Origin: Lineolata rhizophorae
Lineage: Eukaryota > Ascomycota > Dothideomycetes > Lineolatales > Lineolataceae
DNA length: 64,000 bases
Direction of reading: 5' to 3'
Assembly: GCA_010093515.1 (NCBI GenBank)
Contig: MU001683.1
Span: forward strand, 137,262 to 201,261
Shown: positions 34,992 through 45,641 of the stretch, one piece after another
Layout: the number at the start of each line of letters is the position of its first letter
How positions within the stretch are numbered: position 1 is the stretch's first letter
Translations under genes and position numbers: made by a program
Notes under the pieces: generated by a model
Told to the model about the DNA's origin: nothing
Seen by the model: only the letters and a program-made list of their open reading frames with translations
Database searches by the model: none

Positions 34992-35926
34992 GGCAAACGG
35001 CGCGCTAGGCAGTGTGGCGCGCGGCCCCTATCACTGTTCGCGCGCTTCGCGCTGCGGATTTCGCTTCCCGGAACTACGTATCGGATACGAATTACGGCAT
35101 CTATGAGTACTTTACTGCTTTGATACGTCGTACTACGAAACCAGTTCCGTTCACCTGGACTGGACAATCTGTCAGCTTTCAAGCTCATTTCATGGGCTCA
35201 GCCACGAGAAATGAGGTCATTTCAGTTCAGCAAACGGGGTCGGAAGCACCTCGCTTCATCGTGCGCCCGGGAATCCACCGTCTTCTACAGAGTACGTAGC
35301 GTCTCTTTGCATCGGCTGGTCCTCCGCATGTTCCTCGCCTTTCTCGTGGGCACGACGAAGCAGTATCTTGTTCTCCATACAAAGTATGTCTTCTGTCGAT
35401 GCCTCCTTTAATTTCTGCCTCTTCCGTAGGTTGTGCAAAACCTGCAAAACCAACTGCTTTCAGACCTGAGCGCACATAGTACTAAACCGAGCCGCGACTC
35501 GGCAGGCCTGAGCTGTGGCAGTGCTTGAGTCTTTGCTCTGCGTCATGTAGGAGGCCCAGCTCCGGTCAGGTCGGCCTCCCGTAATCTAGGTAGTTTCCGG
35601 CCTAGTAAGACTCGCGTACGCTTGTCCTCATGTAGACATTTCGTGATCTATTAAGCTACTAGTGGCTAGTGCGGCACAACAACATTGTCTGAAGCGCCTA
35701 AGGTAAGGTAGACTTTTTATTCTGTATCGTCACCACCGCCCTTCAATAATCAAAGTGGTGTCCAGATTTCCCTAGCTCAGTATCCCGGGAATGTCGCTTG
35801 ACAATGCTCAAGTCACCTAAACTTTACCGTTGACAACATTGCCTAATCCTTCATGAATCTCGTAACATGCTTACAGCACCCCATTATCACATCTTTCGTC
35901 ACACTTAATCCCTACTAACCTCTTGC

Positions 35927-37056
35927 TCAACCCTTGTCCATCCTCTCCAAAGCGCCGCCTTTGCTCTCAATGAAGACGAATGAGAAGCGCAGACCGATCT
36001 CCATTTGGTGTGGATCGCTAAGGACGTGACACTCATCTTGAAGCAGCATCAACACGGCCCTTCGGAAGGACCCGAAGGAGGCGTGCGCTAGGCCAAGGGT
36101 GATATCTGGTTTCGGAGTCTCAAGACTGTTTGGGTTCTCGGAGGAGACATCGCTTGGAGCGGTGGATGGCACGTTGAATATAGGATTGTGGAATGAAGCG
36201 ATTGGCTGAGTCTGTGGGCTGGTTGGCGGCCTGTTGAAGAACCGGGGGAACAGGAGAGACGAAATCGTAGGGGGACGGTGCTGTTGGTTTGAGCCCCGAT
36301 CGCCATGCTATGCAAGGACGCAACTAGCGTCCGCTTTGAACATTTGATGCAAAATTAAAGCTACAGACTCACGTTTCACAGATGCACTCACCATTACATT
36401 GTCCGGCTCAAGTCTGTTCAATGGCTGTAACAAGCCCAGAAACAAGTTTCTAGTCCATTCTTTCTCCCCGGCGCATTTCTTTGCCCACACCCTCGATTCC
36501 TCGCAATATTACTTCGTCAGCCCATCAACCACTCCCTAGTAGCTGTCTGTCCGCATTCCTCTGCCAAAGACGTGGACAAGCGGTTCCTCGATTTCCGCAG
36601 GGGCTTCGGGGTAGTGGTCTACAAAGACGTTCGTATTCGCCATGTTTATCGCCCGATATTGCGGATTGTGCGCTTTCCTGACCGGACTTGGGGAGCGTTG
36701 GCGTTCAGTCAGCTTTGCTGTTCTCCGTCGAGAGCCCCTCAAAGCGGTGACTCTGGGTGTTGGTGGGGGTGGAGCCATCTCGAGATCGCTGCCGCTTTTG
36801 CAATCGTTGGGCCAGTGTTGGATCAATCGCACGCGGCCAGATGCCCACTCCTCAAACGACTTCGATTCTGTTGCGTAGTTAAGAGCGTCAGGTGCCCTTG
36901 GTGTGAACGATGGTAGATCCGATTTGCGCAGGTCGTACCTAAATGCGCTAGCGTTGTGGGGCTTGCAGCGCTTAGAGCCGTGTATGTTAGCGTCTGCGCA
37001 CTCATCTGGGTCAGCACTACGCTTCGTCGCAGTATAGAGACAATGCAGCGACGTAG
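35927..37056 (-). pseudogene. PD-(D/E)XK nuclease-like fungal gene, decayed or incompletely modelled
   Basis: Three consecutive minus-strand segments look like parts of the fungal PD-(D/E)XK nuclease-like family, common in Pezizomycotina. Segment 37056-36536 is open for about 170 codons and carries the Ser/Arg/Pro-rich stretch PPPPTPRVTALRGSRRR, but no convincing start. Segment about 36480-36392 (RVWAKKCAGEKEWTRNLFLGLLQPL) resembles the helical part before the core. It joins in phase through an 84-nt GTGAGT...CATAG intron to 36307-35927. That last segment holds PDITLGL, SDPHQMEIGLRFSFVFIESKGG and an early stop; FIESKGG fits the E-x-K catalytic pair. The family normally continues well past this point, and an in-frame TAA separates the first two segments. 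I therefore favour a truncated gene remnant, though a missed exon could explain part of it. Confidence 0.5.
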
Positions 37057-39664
37057 AATGTCAATGGGCTTGATTTGGAGTTAACGGAATGTTATAATAG
37101 TCACCAGCGTAGAGTCAGTAATCGATTAAATAGGTATCAGTTGTGTCGTCCAGAACCGTTTCACGTGTAGCATCCAGTTGAATAGTTTCTTCGGCCTATT
37201 GTTAAGTACAAGTTAGAACTACCAGAAGAAGATATCAGAAATCATTTGATATAACTCTTACAGCATAGTCTTCAAACTAAATAATCTAATTAGCCGAGAG
37301 TGAGGAAGCCAAGCGAGTAGTAAAGGGGAAGTTCTCGCAGAGCCGAAGTATCGATATTCTCACCGATACTTCAAAGCAATACCGATCAGTCTCTTATATT
37401 CGATTGGTCATGTATCGGTGGTATTATTGGCTAGTCCACTCGGGCCAATAGTGGGCATAATTCTACCAGACTTTCATATAACACGGATAGCTTCAAATAC
37501 GAAGGATTTAATACACGACGCTATCTTACACGTCGGAGTGCCAATATATTTTGATACCAGCGACCTTTTAGCTGGATAAAATCAAAGAAAAACCATAAGT
37601 TTCCTATCTAGTATCCTGGTTGCTCGCTTAATTTTCACGATATTTAGAAACCTACGTGCTAATTAATCTTGCCACGTCTTTGGTCTATATTAAGAGGCGA
37701 ACTGACACTCCGTTCTAAAAATTTATATACTAAGCACATAGACGAAGATAGGATAAATATTTAAAGGCTAAGATGGTAGACTTAGATCAGTACGTTTACC
37801 ATATCCCGATGAGATTCGGTATAAACTTTTTGGTTTATAGTAGCACAGTCACGTGTGCGAGCTTCTATGACTACGGCTTGACTTCTTGAAGAATGGCCAG
37901 CTGCACCTAGAGTAAGCTCGAATGCTTCCCTTCGAATTCGAGTTTTTAGGTAGCAAAATGCTTGATCTCGACGACTTACTTGGATATACGGGCTTAGCAA
38001 TACAGCAGACAAGGCAAACTTTGCTATAACTAAACTGTACAGGTTCTGGCTTCAATTTTAAAGTATCGTACAGAATATAAGTCTACCCTTAAGCATACGC
38101 AGTCTACATGCCAAGCGAATAATATTTTTCATTTACCCAAGTTCAAACACTTAGCGCCTTGCAATTTTGCTATCAATTCCTAATTTGTCTAGAATACACA
38201 ATGTTCCCATATGGCCTACATCTGCCTACACCGCAAGAGTTAGTTAGGTTATAGGCATAAAACATGTTTGCTCTCTCCGATATCGTAGTTTGAGTTTCTA
38301 AATTTTGATTATTAAAACAGTCTGAGGTAGAGCAGCTGAAAAATGGCCCTCGCTCGCCTAGCAATTTACACATGTTTGCCTAGCGATACCAAAGAAAGCA
38401 CGTGCACAATAGATCATCATGATCCTGCACGTGATCTTCTGCTATGTGTATGGTTGTATGTTGTGACACAACATACATCACCCTTTGTCCACGCAATTCC
38501 CACCATTAAACAAGACTTGCGTGATTTCTTTAGAGGTTAGCTTCCATATAACGTAAGAGGTAGAGGAAATCCAACTATTGGACCCAAAACTGTGGTTCAT
38601 GTCTAGGTTCAGAATTGAAAGATACATAGGTTGCTAGGTGTTCGGCTAAGGCAATCGCTAAACCACCCTGTTGGGTTCTCATGATTTGGCATTTGCCACC
38701 CACGAGAATATGCAGGACCTAGGCACCTGCTTCCTTGTCTCTTTGGGGGCTTCTTACGCAATAGAACTTACCGCACTTTCTTCTACTCCTCTTTCTTCCA
38801 TTTTCGACCAGTTCTCCTCGAGCTCTCTGACACCTGCTCCTGAAGTTTTACTCGCCTGTGCTTTGAGTAAGGCAGCAGGCTGTCACAGGTACTACCCGTT
38901 GTATGCAAGCTGGTTCTGTCTCGCTTACCCAATTCAGAAGGCGGCTCGGTAGAGGGTTAGGCAAGGTACCTACTTAGGGCTTCTGTTGTTGCCGCTGCCT
39001 CGTCCACTCCTTCTCTACTACCCCGCCAACCTCTTACTTACCATCGCCATCACACCTGCCCTCCAGCACCCATCACTCATTCGTCGGCAAGAACTGAGGT
39101 AAGTAGTAGGCATCCATCTACGTCAGCCTATCACTATCTTCTTCTCTAGACGCTCGTGTCTTCGGGCCTGTTGCTTTGCGTCTTTGTTGACATCACGGCC
39201 ACGCTTGGTGTCCGTGGACGCGACGCGTTGAAGACGAGCATCACAGGCATATTTTTTCCCCTTCCTAAGACAACGCGCTTCCAGCTTTTCCTCTCGCTTC
39301 TACCCCAACAGCGACGCATTCTGACATGCTTCATCTGCCAGTCGAGTTGTCTAGCAGCTAGAGCTCTAGCCGATTTCGTCCCACAGCCATTAGGAGCCTT
39401 TCTCTACACTTCGAAAGCATACGGTCAGCTCTCTACCCTACATGATACCGACGCATATTCAAACACTTGCATCTTATCTTGATCTTGTTCCGTTATATCT
39501 TCTCATCCTCTTTTCCACATGCACTACAAGCTTTCGTCTCAGCGTCCCCGCAGCTACAAACAAACTATGACAAACACTGACGAATATACAAATCAACAGG
39601 ACAAGAAAGACGCTTGCATTCTCTGAGAATCCTAAAGTCCTTCAGCCAGGGACGTCCGAACGTC
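37057..39664. other. Gene-poor AT-rich region and PQGF-gene leader
   Basis: 37.1-38.6 kb is AT-rich with only short broken frames. The last kilobase is CT-rich, with open frames of 93 and 108 codons lacking similarity. It probably contains the promoter and a long 5' leader of the PQGF-repeat gene. Two CACGTG sites at 38399-38404 and 38428-38433 flank a near-perfect GATCATCATGATC palindrome. No mobile element ends are seen. Confidence 0.5.
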
Positions 39665-42646
39665 ATGTCCGGCAGTCAAAATAATCTCCCGATTGATGCA
39701 CTTGCGCATACTCTGCGTTCGAGCTCTCGTCAAGCTGTCCAGCACTCCACCAACGGTGGCACTGGCGGCTCATCGCAGGCTCAAGGCGGGCGACAGACAC
39801 CAGTGCCTAGTATTGTAGCTCCGAGCGACGAGGCAGTGCAAGCGCGTGAACTCCTTCTCGTTGAGGCTAGGTACAAGCTCGATAACCTCAAGAATAGAGC
39901 CGCTGTGTTCACACAGCGCCGTATGGCGGAGCTTAATGCTCAACTTAAACCCGACACGCTCGAGTCTCCTCTTGGCAGCAATGCGAACAAGCAAGCCGAT
40001 CAGAAGCCTACATCGGCCAGTACGTTTGACGGAGCCGGGGATGATTATCCGATATCTTATGATGCACTTTTCGCAGGCCCGCCTCAAGTTCCGGATCGTA
40101 AAGCTAGCCTTGGAGCCGTGGAAGGTCATAACATGGGAGCTGGCGCTCCGGTGCGTGCTGATTTGCCGGCGAGCCTTCGCAAGCCGAGCTTCCAGCAATT
40201 TGAACCCTTCCAGGTAACCGAGTCTCCTCCTGTCCCGGAAAAGTTCGCCCCGCCGGTTCCGGCCTCAGGCCCTCAAGCCCCAGCAGCGTCACCGTTGGCG
40301 CCGACTCAAGTCCAGCATCATACCTTGTTGCCGCCAAACTTCCATTCGCCATTTGGAGGAATTCAGCCGCATGGTACTAGGGTCCCTTCGCAGGGCTTCG
40401 TCGCCTCGCAGGGCTTTGCTGCTCCGCAGGGTTTTGGTCCTCCGCAGGGTTTTGGTCCTCCGCAAGGCTTTGGCACTCCTCAAGGCTTTGGTACTCCACA
40501 AGGCTTTGGCGCTCCTCAGGACTTTGGCACTTCGCAGGGCTTTGGAACTCCTCAAGGTTTCGGCACTCCTCAAGGCTTTGCCAGTTCTCAGGGCTTTGCC
40601 AATCCACAGGGTTTTCCAAATCCGCAGGGTTTTCCCAATCCGCAGGGTTTTGCCAACCCCCAGGGTTTCGCTCCCCCGTTCCAGGTCTTTATTACCCCTC
40701 AAGAGACCTTCATACAGCAGTTGCTGAACTACATGCAGTCTTCCAATCCAACAATGCAGACAAGTCGCATGCCAACGCACTCCGGACTGCCTCAGGGCAT
40801 GATGCATTCACGGTTTGCGACGCCGCAATCGCCCGCTGGGCCTTCGGCTATGCCGTCGCAGAAACCTACAGTGATGCAGATGAACAATTTGCAATATGGC
40901 CACCCTACTCTTCCTTCTCGTGCCGCCACTCCGCAGAACAATAACGCCATGAATACTAAAACGGGCGACCAGGGTGACCAGGTGAGGCCCGATCTGCATC
41001 GTCCAACCCCCAAAGTTCCTGATTCCGTTGAAACGGCTGGGGGCCAAAATGCAGACGAGGCTAAGCGTCTCGAAGACAAGGCGGCCCGTGAGAAAAAAGC
41101 TCGCGAAGAATTTAAGCGCACTTTCCAAGAGAACATGGAGAAGCGTCACGAGGAAGAGATGAACAAGGGCGCAGGAAACCAGGAGGACGCTCTCGCTGTA
41201 TGGTATAACGAACAGCGTAACACTCTGGCACTAAAGATTAAACATGAGAGCATTCTTTTGGACGAGAATATGAAGCGTAGCCAAGAGCTCTCTGATCGCC
41301 GCAAGGAGCTGACGACTGAGATGGGGGCGCTTACGAAGAAGCTGGAAGATCACGCCAAGAAGGAGAAGGAGGCTCGCGCAGATGCTATCAACATCTACCT
41401 CCGCATGACAAAGCTCCAGGGTGATATGAATGATCTGGAGAAAAAGGCCGACAAGAACTTGAAAAAGCTTAGCGCGCAGGCTTCTCAGCTCAATCTCTCG
41501 CCGGAGGCCGCTCGTGTCGGCACTACTTCCCAAAATACGATTTTGCCAGCAACTAAGAAACATTCGGATGTTCCTCCAGCCGCCAAGGACACTTCTCCCT
41601 CGCCGTCTCCCCGCCAGGTTGCCATGGAGCCTTCTACTAACCCTGCTTCGGAGAAAAATGTGGATCCCACGCAGACTGTTCCTGCAGATGACACCAAAGC
41701 AGAAGAGGATTCCCATCTTAAGCCTGCTAAAGCGACTTCCCAACATACCAAGGAGACTCCTTCAAAGGACACGCTATCTCGCCCTACGACTTCTTCCTCG
41801 AACGACTTTATGACAACTGCCGCTGTTTTGGCAGTCCACAAGAATACGGTTTCGCCTGCCACCAAGTCACCGGGCCCGTGGACTCCTGTGAATCCTTACA
41901 AGGCTAAGCCTAAAATTGTCGAAGAGCCCAAGTTGGATACTATCGGATCATCTTCCGAAGCAGAGAAGACTGGCCTCTCCGAATTCCAAAAGGACGCTGC
42001 CAGGGCCAACGTTCAGACGGAGGGGATCAATCGCTTTAATGCTTGGCCTCGTGCAATTGAGCGTCAGGTTAAGCCGCTGAAAGTTCGTAGCGTTAAAGTT
42101 TCGAATATCCCGTCCAACTTTACGATCGAAAAGCTCTACCGTCACGTTTGGGGCGGTAATCTTGAAGGCGCGCAGTTTAAGCCCGGCTCTAGCACCGCTA
42201 TTGTCTTCTTTATGCAGCCTGAGGGTTGCTCGCAATACGTCAAGGATACTGCAAATGGGGTTGATGTAAAGAATGACAACGGTACCAATACCGGAGGCGT
42301 CCTCTATGTGGACAAGCGCAACGAACCCGACCCTGTGAGTGCACGCCTTGAAAGCTATATCAAGGCTATGGCCACGCGCTGCGTGCTTGTCGAGCGTATC
42401 GACAAGGAGTGGGGCGATCTTGGTCTGAAGCGTGCTGCCGGCTTGGATAGTCGCTCTCTCGCTTTCATGCGTCGTGGAACGAACAAGTTTAGAGAGCTCT
42501 GGGTCGAGTTCCAGTTTACGTGGATCGCAGACGCAATGAGTTTCTACTGCATGGTCGTCCGCGACGAGATCGACTGGTCTGGTGTTGAGGTCCACTTTGC
42601 CGCCGACCCGTGTGCCCTTGCTAAGGGCCCGCGCGGCACATACTAA
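39665..42646 (+). CDS. PQGF-repeat low-complexity protein with C-terminal RRM-like region
   Basis: A single-exon protein of 993 residues from the ATG at 39665 (an in-frame ATG at 39614 would add 17). Order of parts: a Ser/Gln-rich N-terminus with a short helix (AVQARELLLVEARYKLDNLKNRAAVF); 16 tandem hexapeptides of the form PQGFGT at residues 242-337; a Gln/Met/Pro-rich stretch; a charged coiled coil at about 465-620 (AKRLEDKAAREKKAREEFKRTF and onward); a Thr/Ser/Lys-rich linker; and a folded C-terminus from about 805. The C-terminus starts VRSVKVSNIPSNFTIEKLYRHVWGGNLEGAQF, with the beta-alpha-beta look of an RNA-recognition motif. A second similar unit follows (CVLVERIDKEWGD to VEVHFAADP). 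Aromatic RNP residues are weak, so RNA binding is an inference. The Q/G/F-rich repeat resembles condensate-forming segments. I do not recognise a named orthologue. Confidence 0.85.
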   Translation: MSGSQNNLPIDALAHTLRSSSRQAVQHSTNGGTGGSSQAQGGRQTPVPSIVAPSDEAVQARELLLVEARYKLDNLKNRAAVFTQRRMAELNAQLKPDTLESPLGSNANKQADQKPTSASTFDGAGDDYPISYDALFAGPPQVPDRKASLGAVEGHNMGAGAPVRADLPASLRKPSFQQFEPFQVTESPPVPEKFAPPVPASGPQAPAASPLAPTQVQHHTLLPPNFHSPFGGIQPHGTRVPSQGFVASQGFAAPQGFGPPQGFGPPQGFGTPQGFGTPQGFGAPQDFGTSQGFGTPQGFGTPQGFASSQGFANPQGFPNPQGFPNPQGFANPQGFAPPFQVFITPQETFIQQLLNYMQSSNPTMQTSRMPTHSGLPQGMMHSRFATPQSPAGPSAMPSQKPTVMQMNNLQYGHPTLPSRAATPQNNNAMNTKTGDQGDQVRPDLHRPTPKVPDSVETAGGQNADEAKRLEDKAAREKKAREEFKRTFQENMEKRHEEEMNKGAGNQEDALAVWYNEQRNTLALKIKHESILLDENMKRSQELSDRRKELTTEMGALTKKLEDHAKKEKEARADAINIYLRMTKLQGDMNDLEKKADKNLKKLSAQASQLNLSPEAARVGTTSQNTILPATKKHSDVPPAAKDTSPSPSPRQVAMEPSTNPASEKNVDPTQTVPADDTKAEEDSHLKPAKATSQHTKETPSKDTLSRPTTSSSNDFMTTAAVLAVHKNTVSPATKSPGPWTPVNPYKAKPKIVEEPKLDTIGSSSEAEKTGLSEFQKDAARANVQTEGINRFNAWPRAIERQVKPLKVRSVKVSNIPSNFTIEKLYRHVWGGNLEGAQFKPGSSTAIVFFMQPEGCSQYVKDTANGVDVKNDNGTNTGGVLYVDKRNEPDPVSARLESYIKAMATRCVLVERIDKEWGDLGLKRAAGLDSRSLAFMRRGTNKFRELWVEFQFTWIADAMSFYCMVVRDEIDWSGVEVHFAADPCALAKGPRGTY
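40388..40675. repeat. 18-bp coding minisatellite, 16 units
   Basis: Exactly 288 bases of tandem 18-bp units encode S/P-Q-G-F-x-x. Units differ by synonymous and conservative changes (GPP, GTP, ANP, PNP endings), and one unit has Asp for Gly (PQDFGT). Length is a multiple of three throughout, so the frame is preserved. Copy number is likely to vary between strains. Confidence 0.95.
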
Positions 42647-43580
42647 TCAGCCTTCGGTCGAGATGAAAGAGGCGTGGACTTGGATCAACGGACAACATTC
42701 AAAGGGTTGAGGTCTCACTTTTTTTTTACCCTCGGCGGGATGTTGGGACCATCATGCCAACGCTGCAGACACGAAGGCTAGGCTATGAAGAGGCTAGGCA
42801 AGTTTCTTTTGTTCTGGAAGGGCGCGTTCTGGAAGGGCGAGTCGATTGCAGGGGCTTGGGAGGATATGAAAAAGTATTGAGACACCTGCTGTCATCAATG
42901 GTGGGAGTTTCTATCTTGGCAGCCCAATGTACTTTCTCAACCGGTCCATCCTCTTCCAAACGGGTTTCAAAGACCGAAAGCGTCCATTCTAGAAGGTCAA
43001 CCAGGGTTCTAAGTAAATAGAAATGGACAACTTTCATTCTATGATGTGCTCGGAGATTGGTGATACACTGTAAGCGCGCGAGGCGCCTGCCATGTTCATG
43101 ACGGAGGTGAGCGCGGAGAAGGAAGGTGCCAGGTGAAGGTTGACGTTAAGTTGGCGTTATGTAAGACACGAACCGTCTTGGCGCGGTGTGGCAAGCCACT
43201 GCGCGAATCGTCCGTGCGCGACCCGCCCGTGCCTTGAGGACTGTCTCGAACGAACATCTCACGGTCCTTTTTCTTTCTTCCTCCTTCTCTCCCTTTGCAT
43301 ACCTGCATCTTCTTTCCTGTATCGCTTCTGCTTTTCGTGGATACTGTTTGCCTAGGCTTCCGCGCTGCCGCTGAACCGGGTTGCGTAAAGCGGCCTAAAG
43401 CGGCTTATCCTTCGCTCTGCGGTTGCCCCCGGCGCGAGTTTCGATCTCCGCAGGTTCTAGGCTCTCGCCGCGCGCGAGCCCGCAGCTTGCGCTTCCTTGC
43501 GCTCGGCGCTGCTGCCTTCCTAGACGCACTCAGCGACCTGCACAGCGAAAGCGCCGAAGCTGACGGGACGGTTCTTCAAC
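42647..43580. other. Intergenic region PQGF gene-ZIP transporter
   Basis: The 3' UTR of the repeat protein (T-run at 42719-42728), a spacer, then GC-rich promoter and leader of the ZIP gene. An 11-base direct repeat (TTCTGGAAGGGCG-like) occurs in tandem near 42810-42841. No further gene seen. Confidence 0.5.
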
Positions 43581-45641
43581 ATGACGCTCGACAACGACAC
43601 TCGGGGGTGGATCATGACCGCTTTGAGCGGCGTCGGTACGTCGATTCGTTTTCTATTTCTTGTGACTTTTTTTGGGGTTTTTTTTTACCCCCTTTTGCCT
43701 TTGTTAAGGTATGCGCCTTTAGAGCGAGGCTCCGGTTTGTTGCAGTTGAGGACCTTGCGGGCCAGTGGCACGCGCAGGTGTGCCGTTCCACGACGTCATG
43801 TCATATGGGGTTCTTTTTGAGTACCCTGATGGCTGGGGTTTGTAAGGGCCTGTAAGAGGGGCGCTTATTGGACGGATTGGAACGGGTGTTTCAAACTGGG
43901 CGAAATAAATCTTTTCTTATCTCATTCCCCCCTTTTCACGTTCATTTTCGGTTTAAGTGTTGCGTTTGTTGGAGAGACAGTTGTGCTAACTGCGAGGGGT
44001 GATCCCTAGCTTGTGTGCTGGGGTCGTCAATAATATGCGTCGATTTGCTGATCAGACTCATACCGGGAAAGAAAAACTTCAAAATTCAGGATAGCAATCC
44101 TTTCCTGTCTTCGTCCCTAAGTTTAAGTTTCGGCGTCATGGTAAGGTTCCTTTCTTTAAATTATTTTGCGCATTCAACGCTTCGTAAACACCAAGAACCC
44201 AATATAGTGGATGCACGCTGACTTCTATTGAAAATTCACAACGCAGCTATTTTCGTCGTTGTATAGCATGCTCCCTTCAGCAAAATCATCATTACAAAAA
44301 GGTGGACACAGCCCGAAAGCTGCAGCATGGATACTAATCGCGTGCTTCATTGGCGGCGTGATCGGCATCCAAGTGGTATCTCGCATATTACATCGCTATA
44401 TGCCGTCGCATGTTGTCGACTGCGATCATACGCACGAAGCCGAGATAGATGCGAAAGAGCAAGGCACACATGGTCACCATGACCACCATGAAGACCATGA
44501 TCACAACCACGATGGCCATGAGTACCACTCTAGCCACCACCATCACGCCGTGATCGGTGCCCCTTCCCGCAAGACTCAAAGTGCTCCTCATCCTTCCCAT
44601 CCTTCTCATTCCGCTCCTCACGCACAAACATTTGGGGACTACGGTTCGAGGGACGCAACTGCGCGTTCTTCCATTGTCACGACGGAGTCGGATTCTGCTA
44701 TGCCTAACCTCTCGCGCCGACCTTCTCTCGTCTCCAAAGTATCTAACATTGTAACCGGTGCACCCGAGTTCTGCGGCAAACATGGCCAGTGCTACGGCTA
44801 CTCGGACTTGTGTGGGCATGATTGTTATAAGATTGTGCAGGCGCGGGGCGGAATCAAGGCACCGGCGGCTCTACACGAAAATCCGCAACTGAAGCGCGGG
44901 CGCTCGATTCAATCTCTTACCCCGCTGGAGAATGTTGACGAGGAGATGCCACTGCTCGACGGGGCGCTATCGCCGACGAGCGGCGAGCCCGTGGCCAACG
45001 GCAGCGTCAAGCGTGGCAGCAGCGTCGCCTCGCAGACCAGCATTGCCTCAAAGTGTCCCGGCCTCGGACATGAGCACGAGCACGAGCACGAGCACGAGCA
45101 GGGCCATCACCATGATCACATCCCCGGAAGCTCGCACCACCACCACGTGCCAGCCAACGCGTTTCTGTCTATCGGGCTGCAGACGTCCATCGCCATCGCG
45201 CTGCACAAGCTACCCGAGGGCTTCATCACGTACGCGACCAACCACGCGAACCCGAGGCTCGGCTTCGCCGTCTTCCTCGCCCTCTTCATCCACAATATCA
45301 CCGAGGGCTTCGCCATGGCGCTGCCGCTCTACTTGGCGCTCGGCTCGCGCCTCAAGGCCATGCTCGTGGCCGCCATCCTCGGCGGCGTCAGCCAGCCGGC
45401 CGGTGCCGGCGTCGCCGCCGTCTGGTTCCGCGTCGCGCGGATGAGGGGCGGCGGCGCGGAGGCGGAGCCCAGCGAGGCCGTCTACGGCGGCATGTTTGCT
45501 GTCACGGCGGGCATCATGGCCAGTGTGGCGTTGCAGCTTTTTTCGGAGAGTCTGGATCTCACGCATAATAGGAATTTGTGCATGGTGTTTGCGTTTGTGG
45601 GGATGGGCGTGTTGGGGGTGAGTAGTGCGTTGACGTCGTGA
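43581..45641 (+). CDS. ZIP-family zinc transporter, Zrt3-like
   Basis: Metal transporter of the ZIP family, closest in layout to the yeast vacuolar zinc exporter Zrt3. Three exons (43581-43635, 44010-44140 and 44247-45641) give 526 residues. The joined N-terminus reads MTALSGVACVLGSSIICVDLLIRLIP, then FKIQDSNPFLSSSLSLSFGVM and LFSSLYSMLP: the first two membrane spans and family motifs. A third span is AAWILIACFIGGVIGIQVV. A long cytosolic loop carries two His clusters, one after DCDHTHEAE and one of GHEHEHEHEHEQGHHHDH type, probably zinc-sensing. The metal-path motifs HKLPEGFITY (near residue 382) and HNITEGFAMALPLYLA follow in two spans, then three more hydrophobic segments. All key His/Glu residues are present. 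The first intron is long for this window (374 nt). Confidence 0.92.

Larger units (their letters stand above)
33332..35926. other. Gene-free block with GC-rich left half and simple repeats
   Basis: The first 1.5 kb is GC-rich and open in several frames at once on both strands (frames up to 229 codons). This is the usual effect of high GC and low stop-codon frequency; none has family similarity. It likely includes the GT69 promoter. The right part turns AT-rich. A GGGGA run lies at about 34050-34075. A CGCCG pentamer repeat and a palindromic 12-mer repeat are listed separately. Confidence 0.5.

Noticed and set aside
39156-39482. 108-codon frame upstream of the PQGF gene
   Set aside because: CT-rich leader-like sequence without similarity; more likely 5' UTR or promoter.
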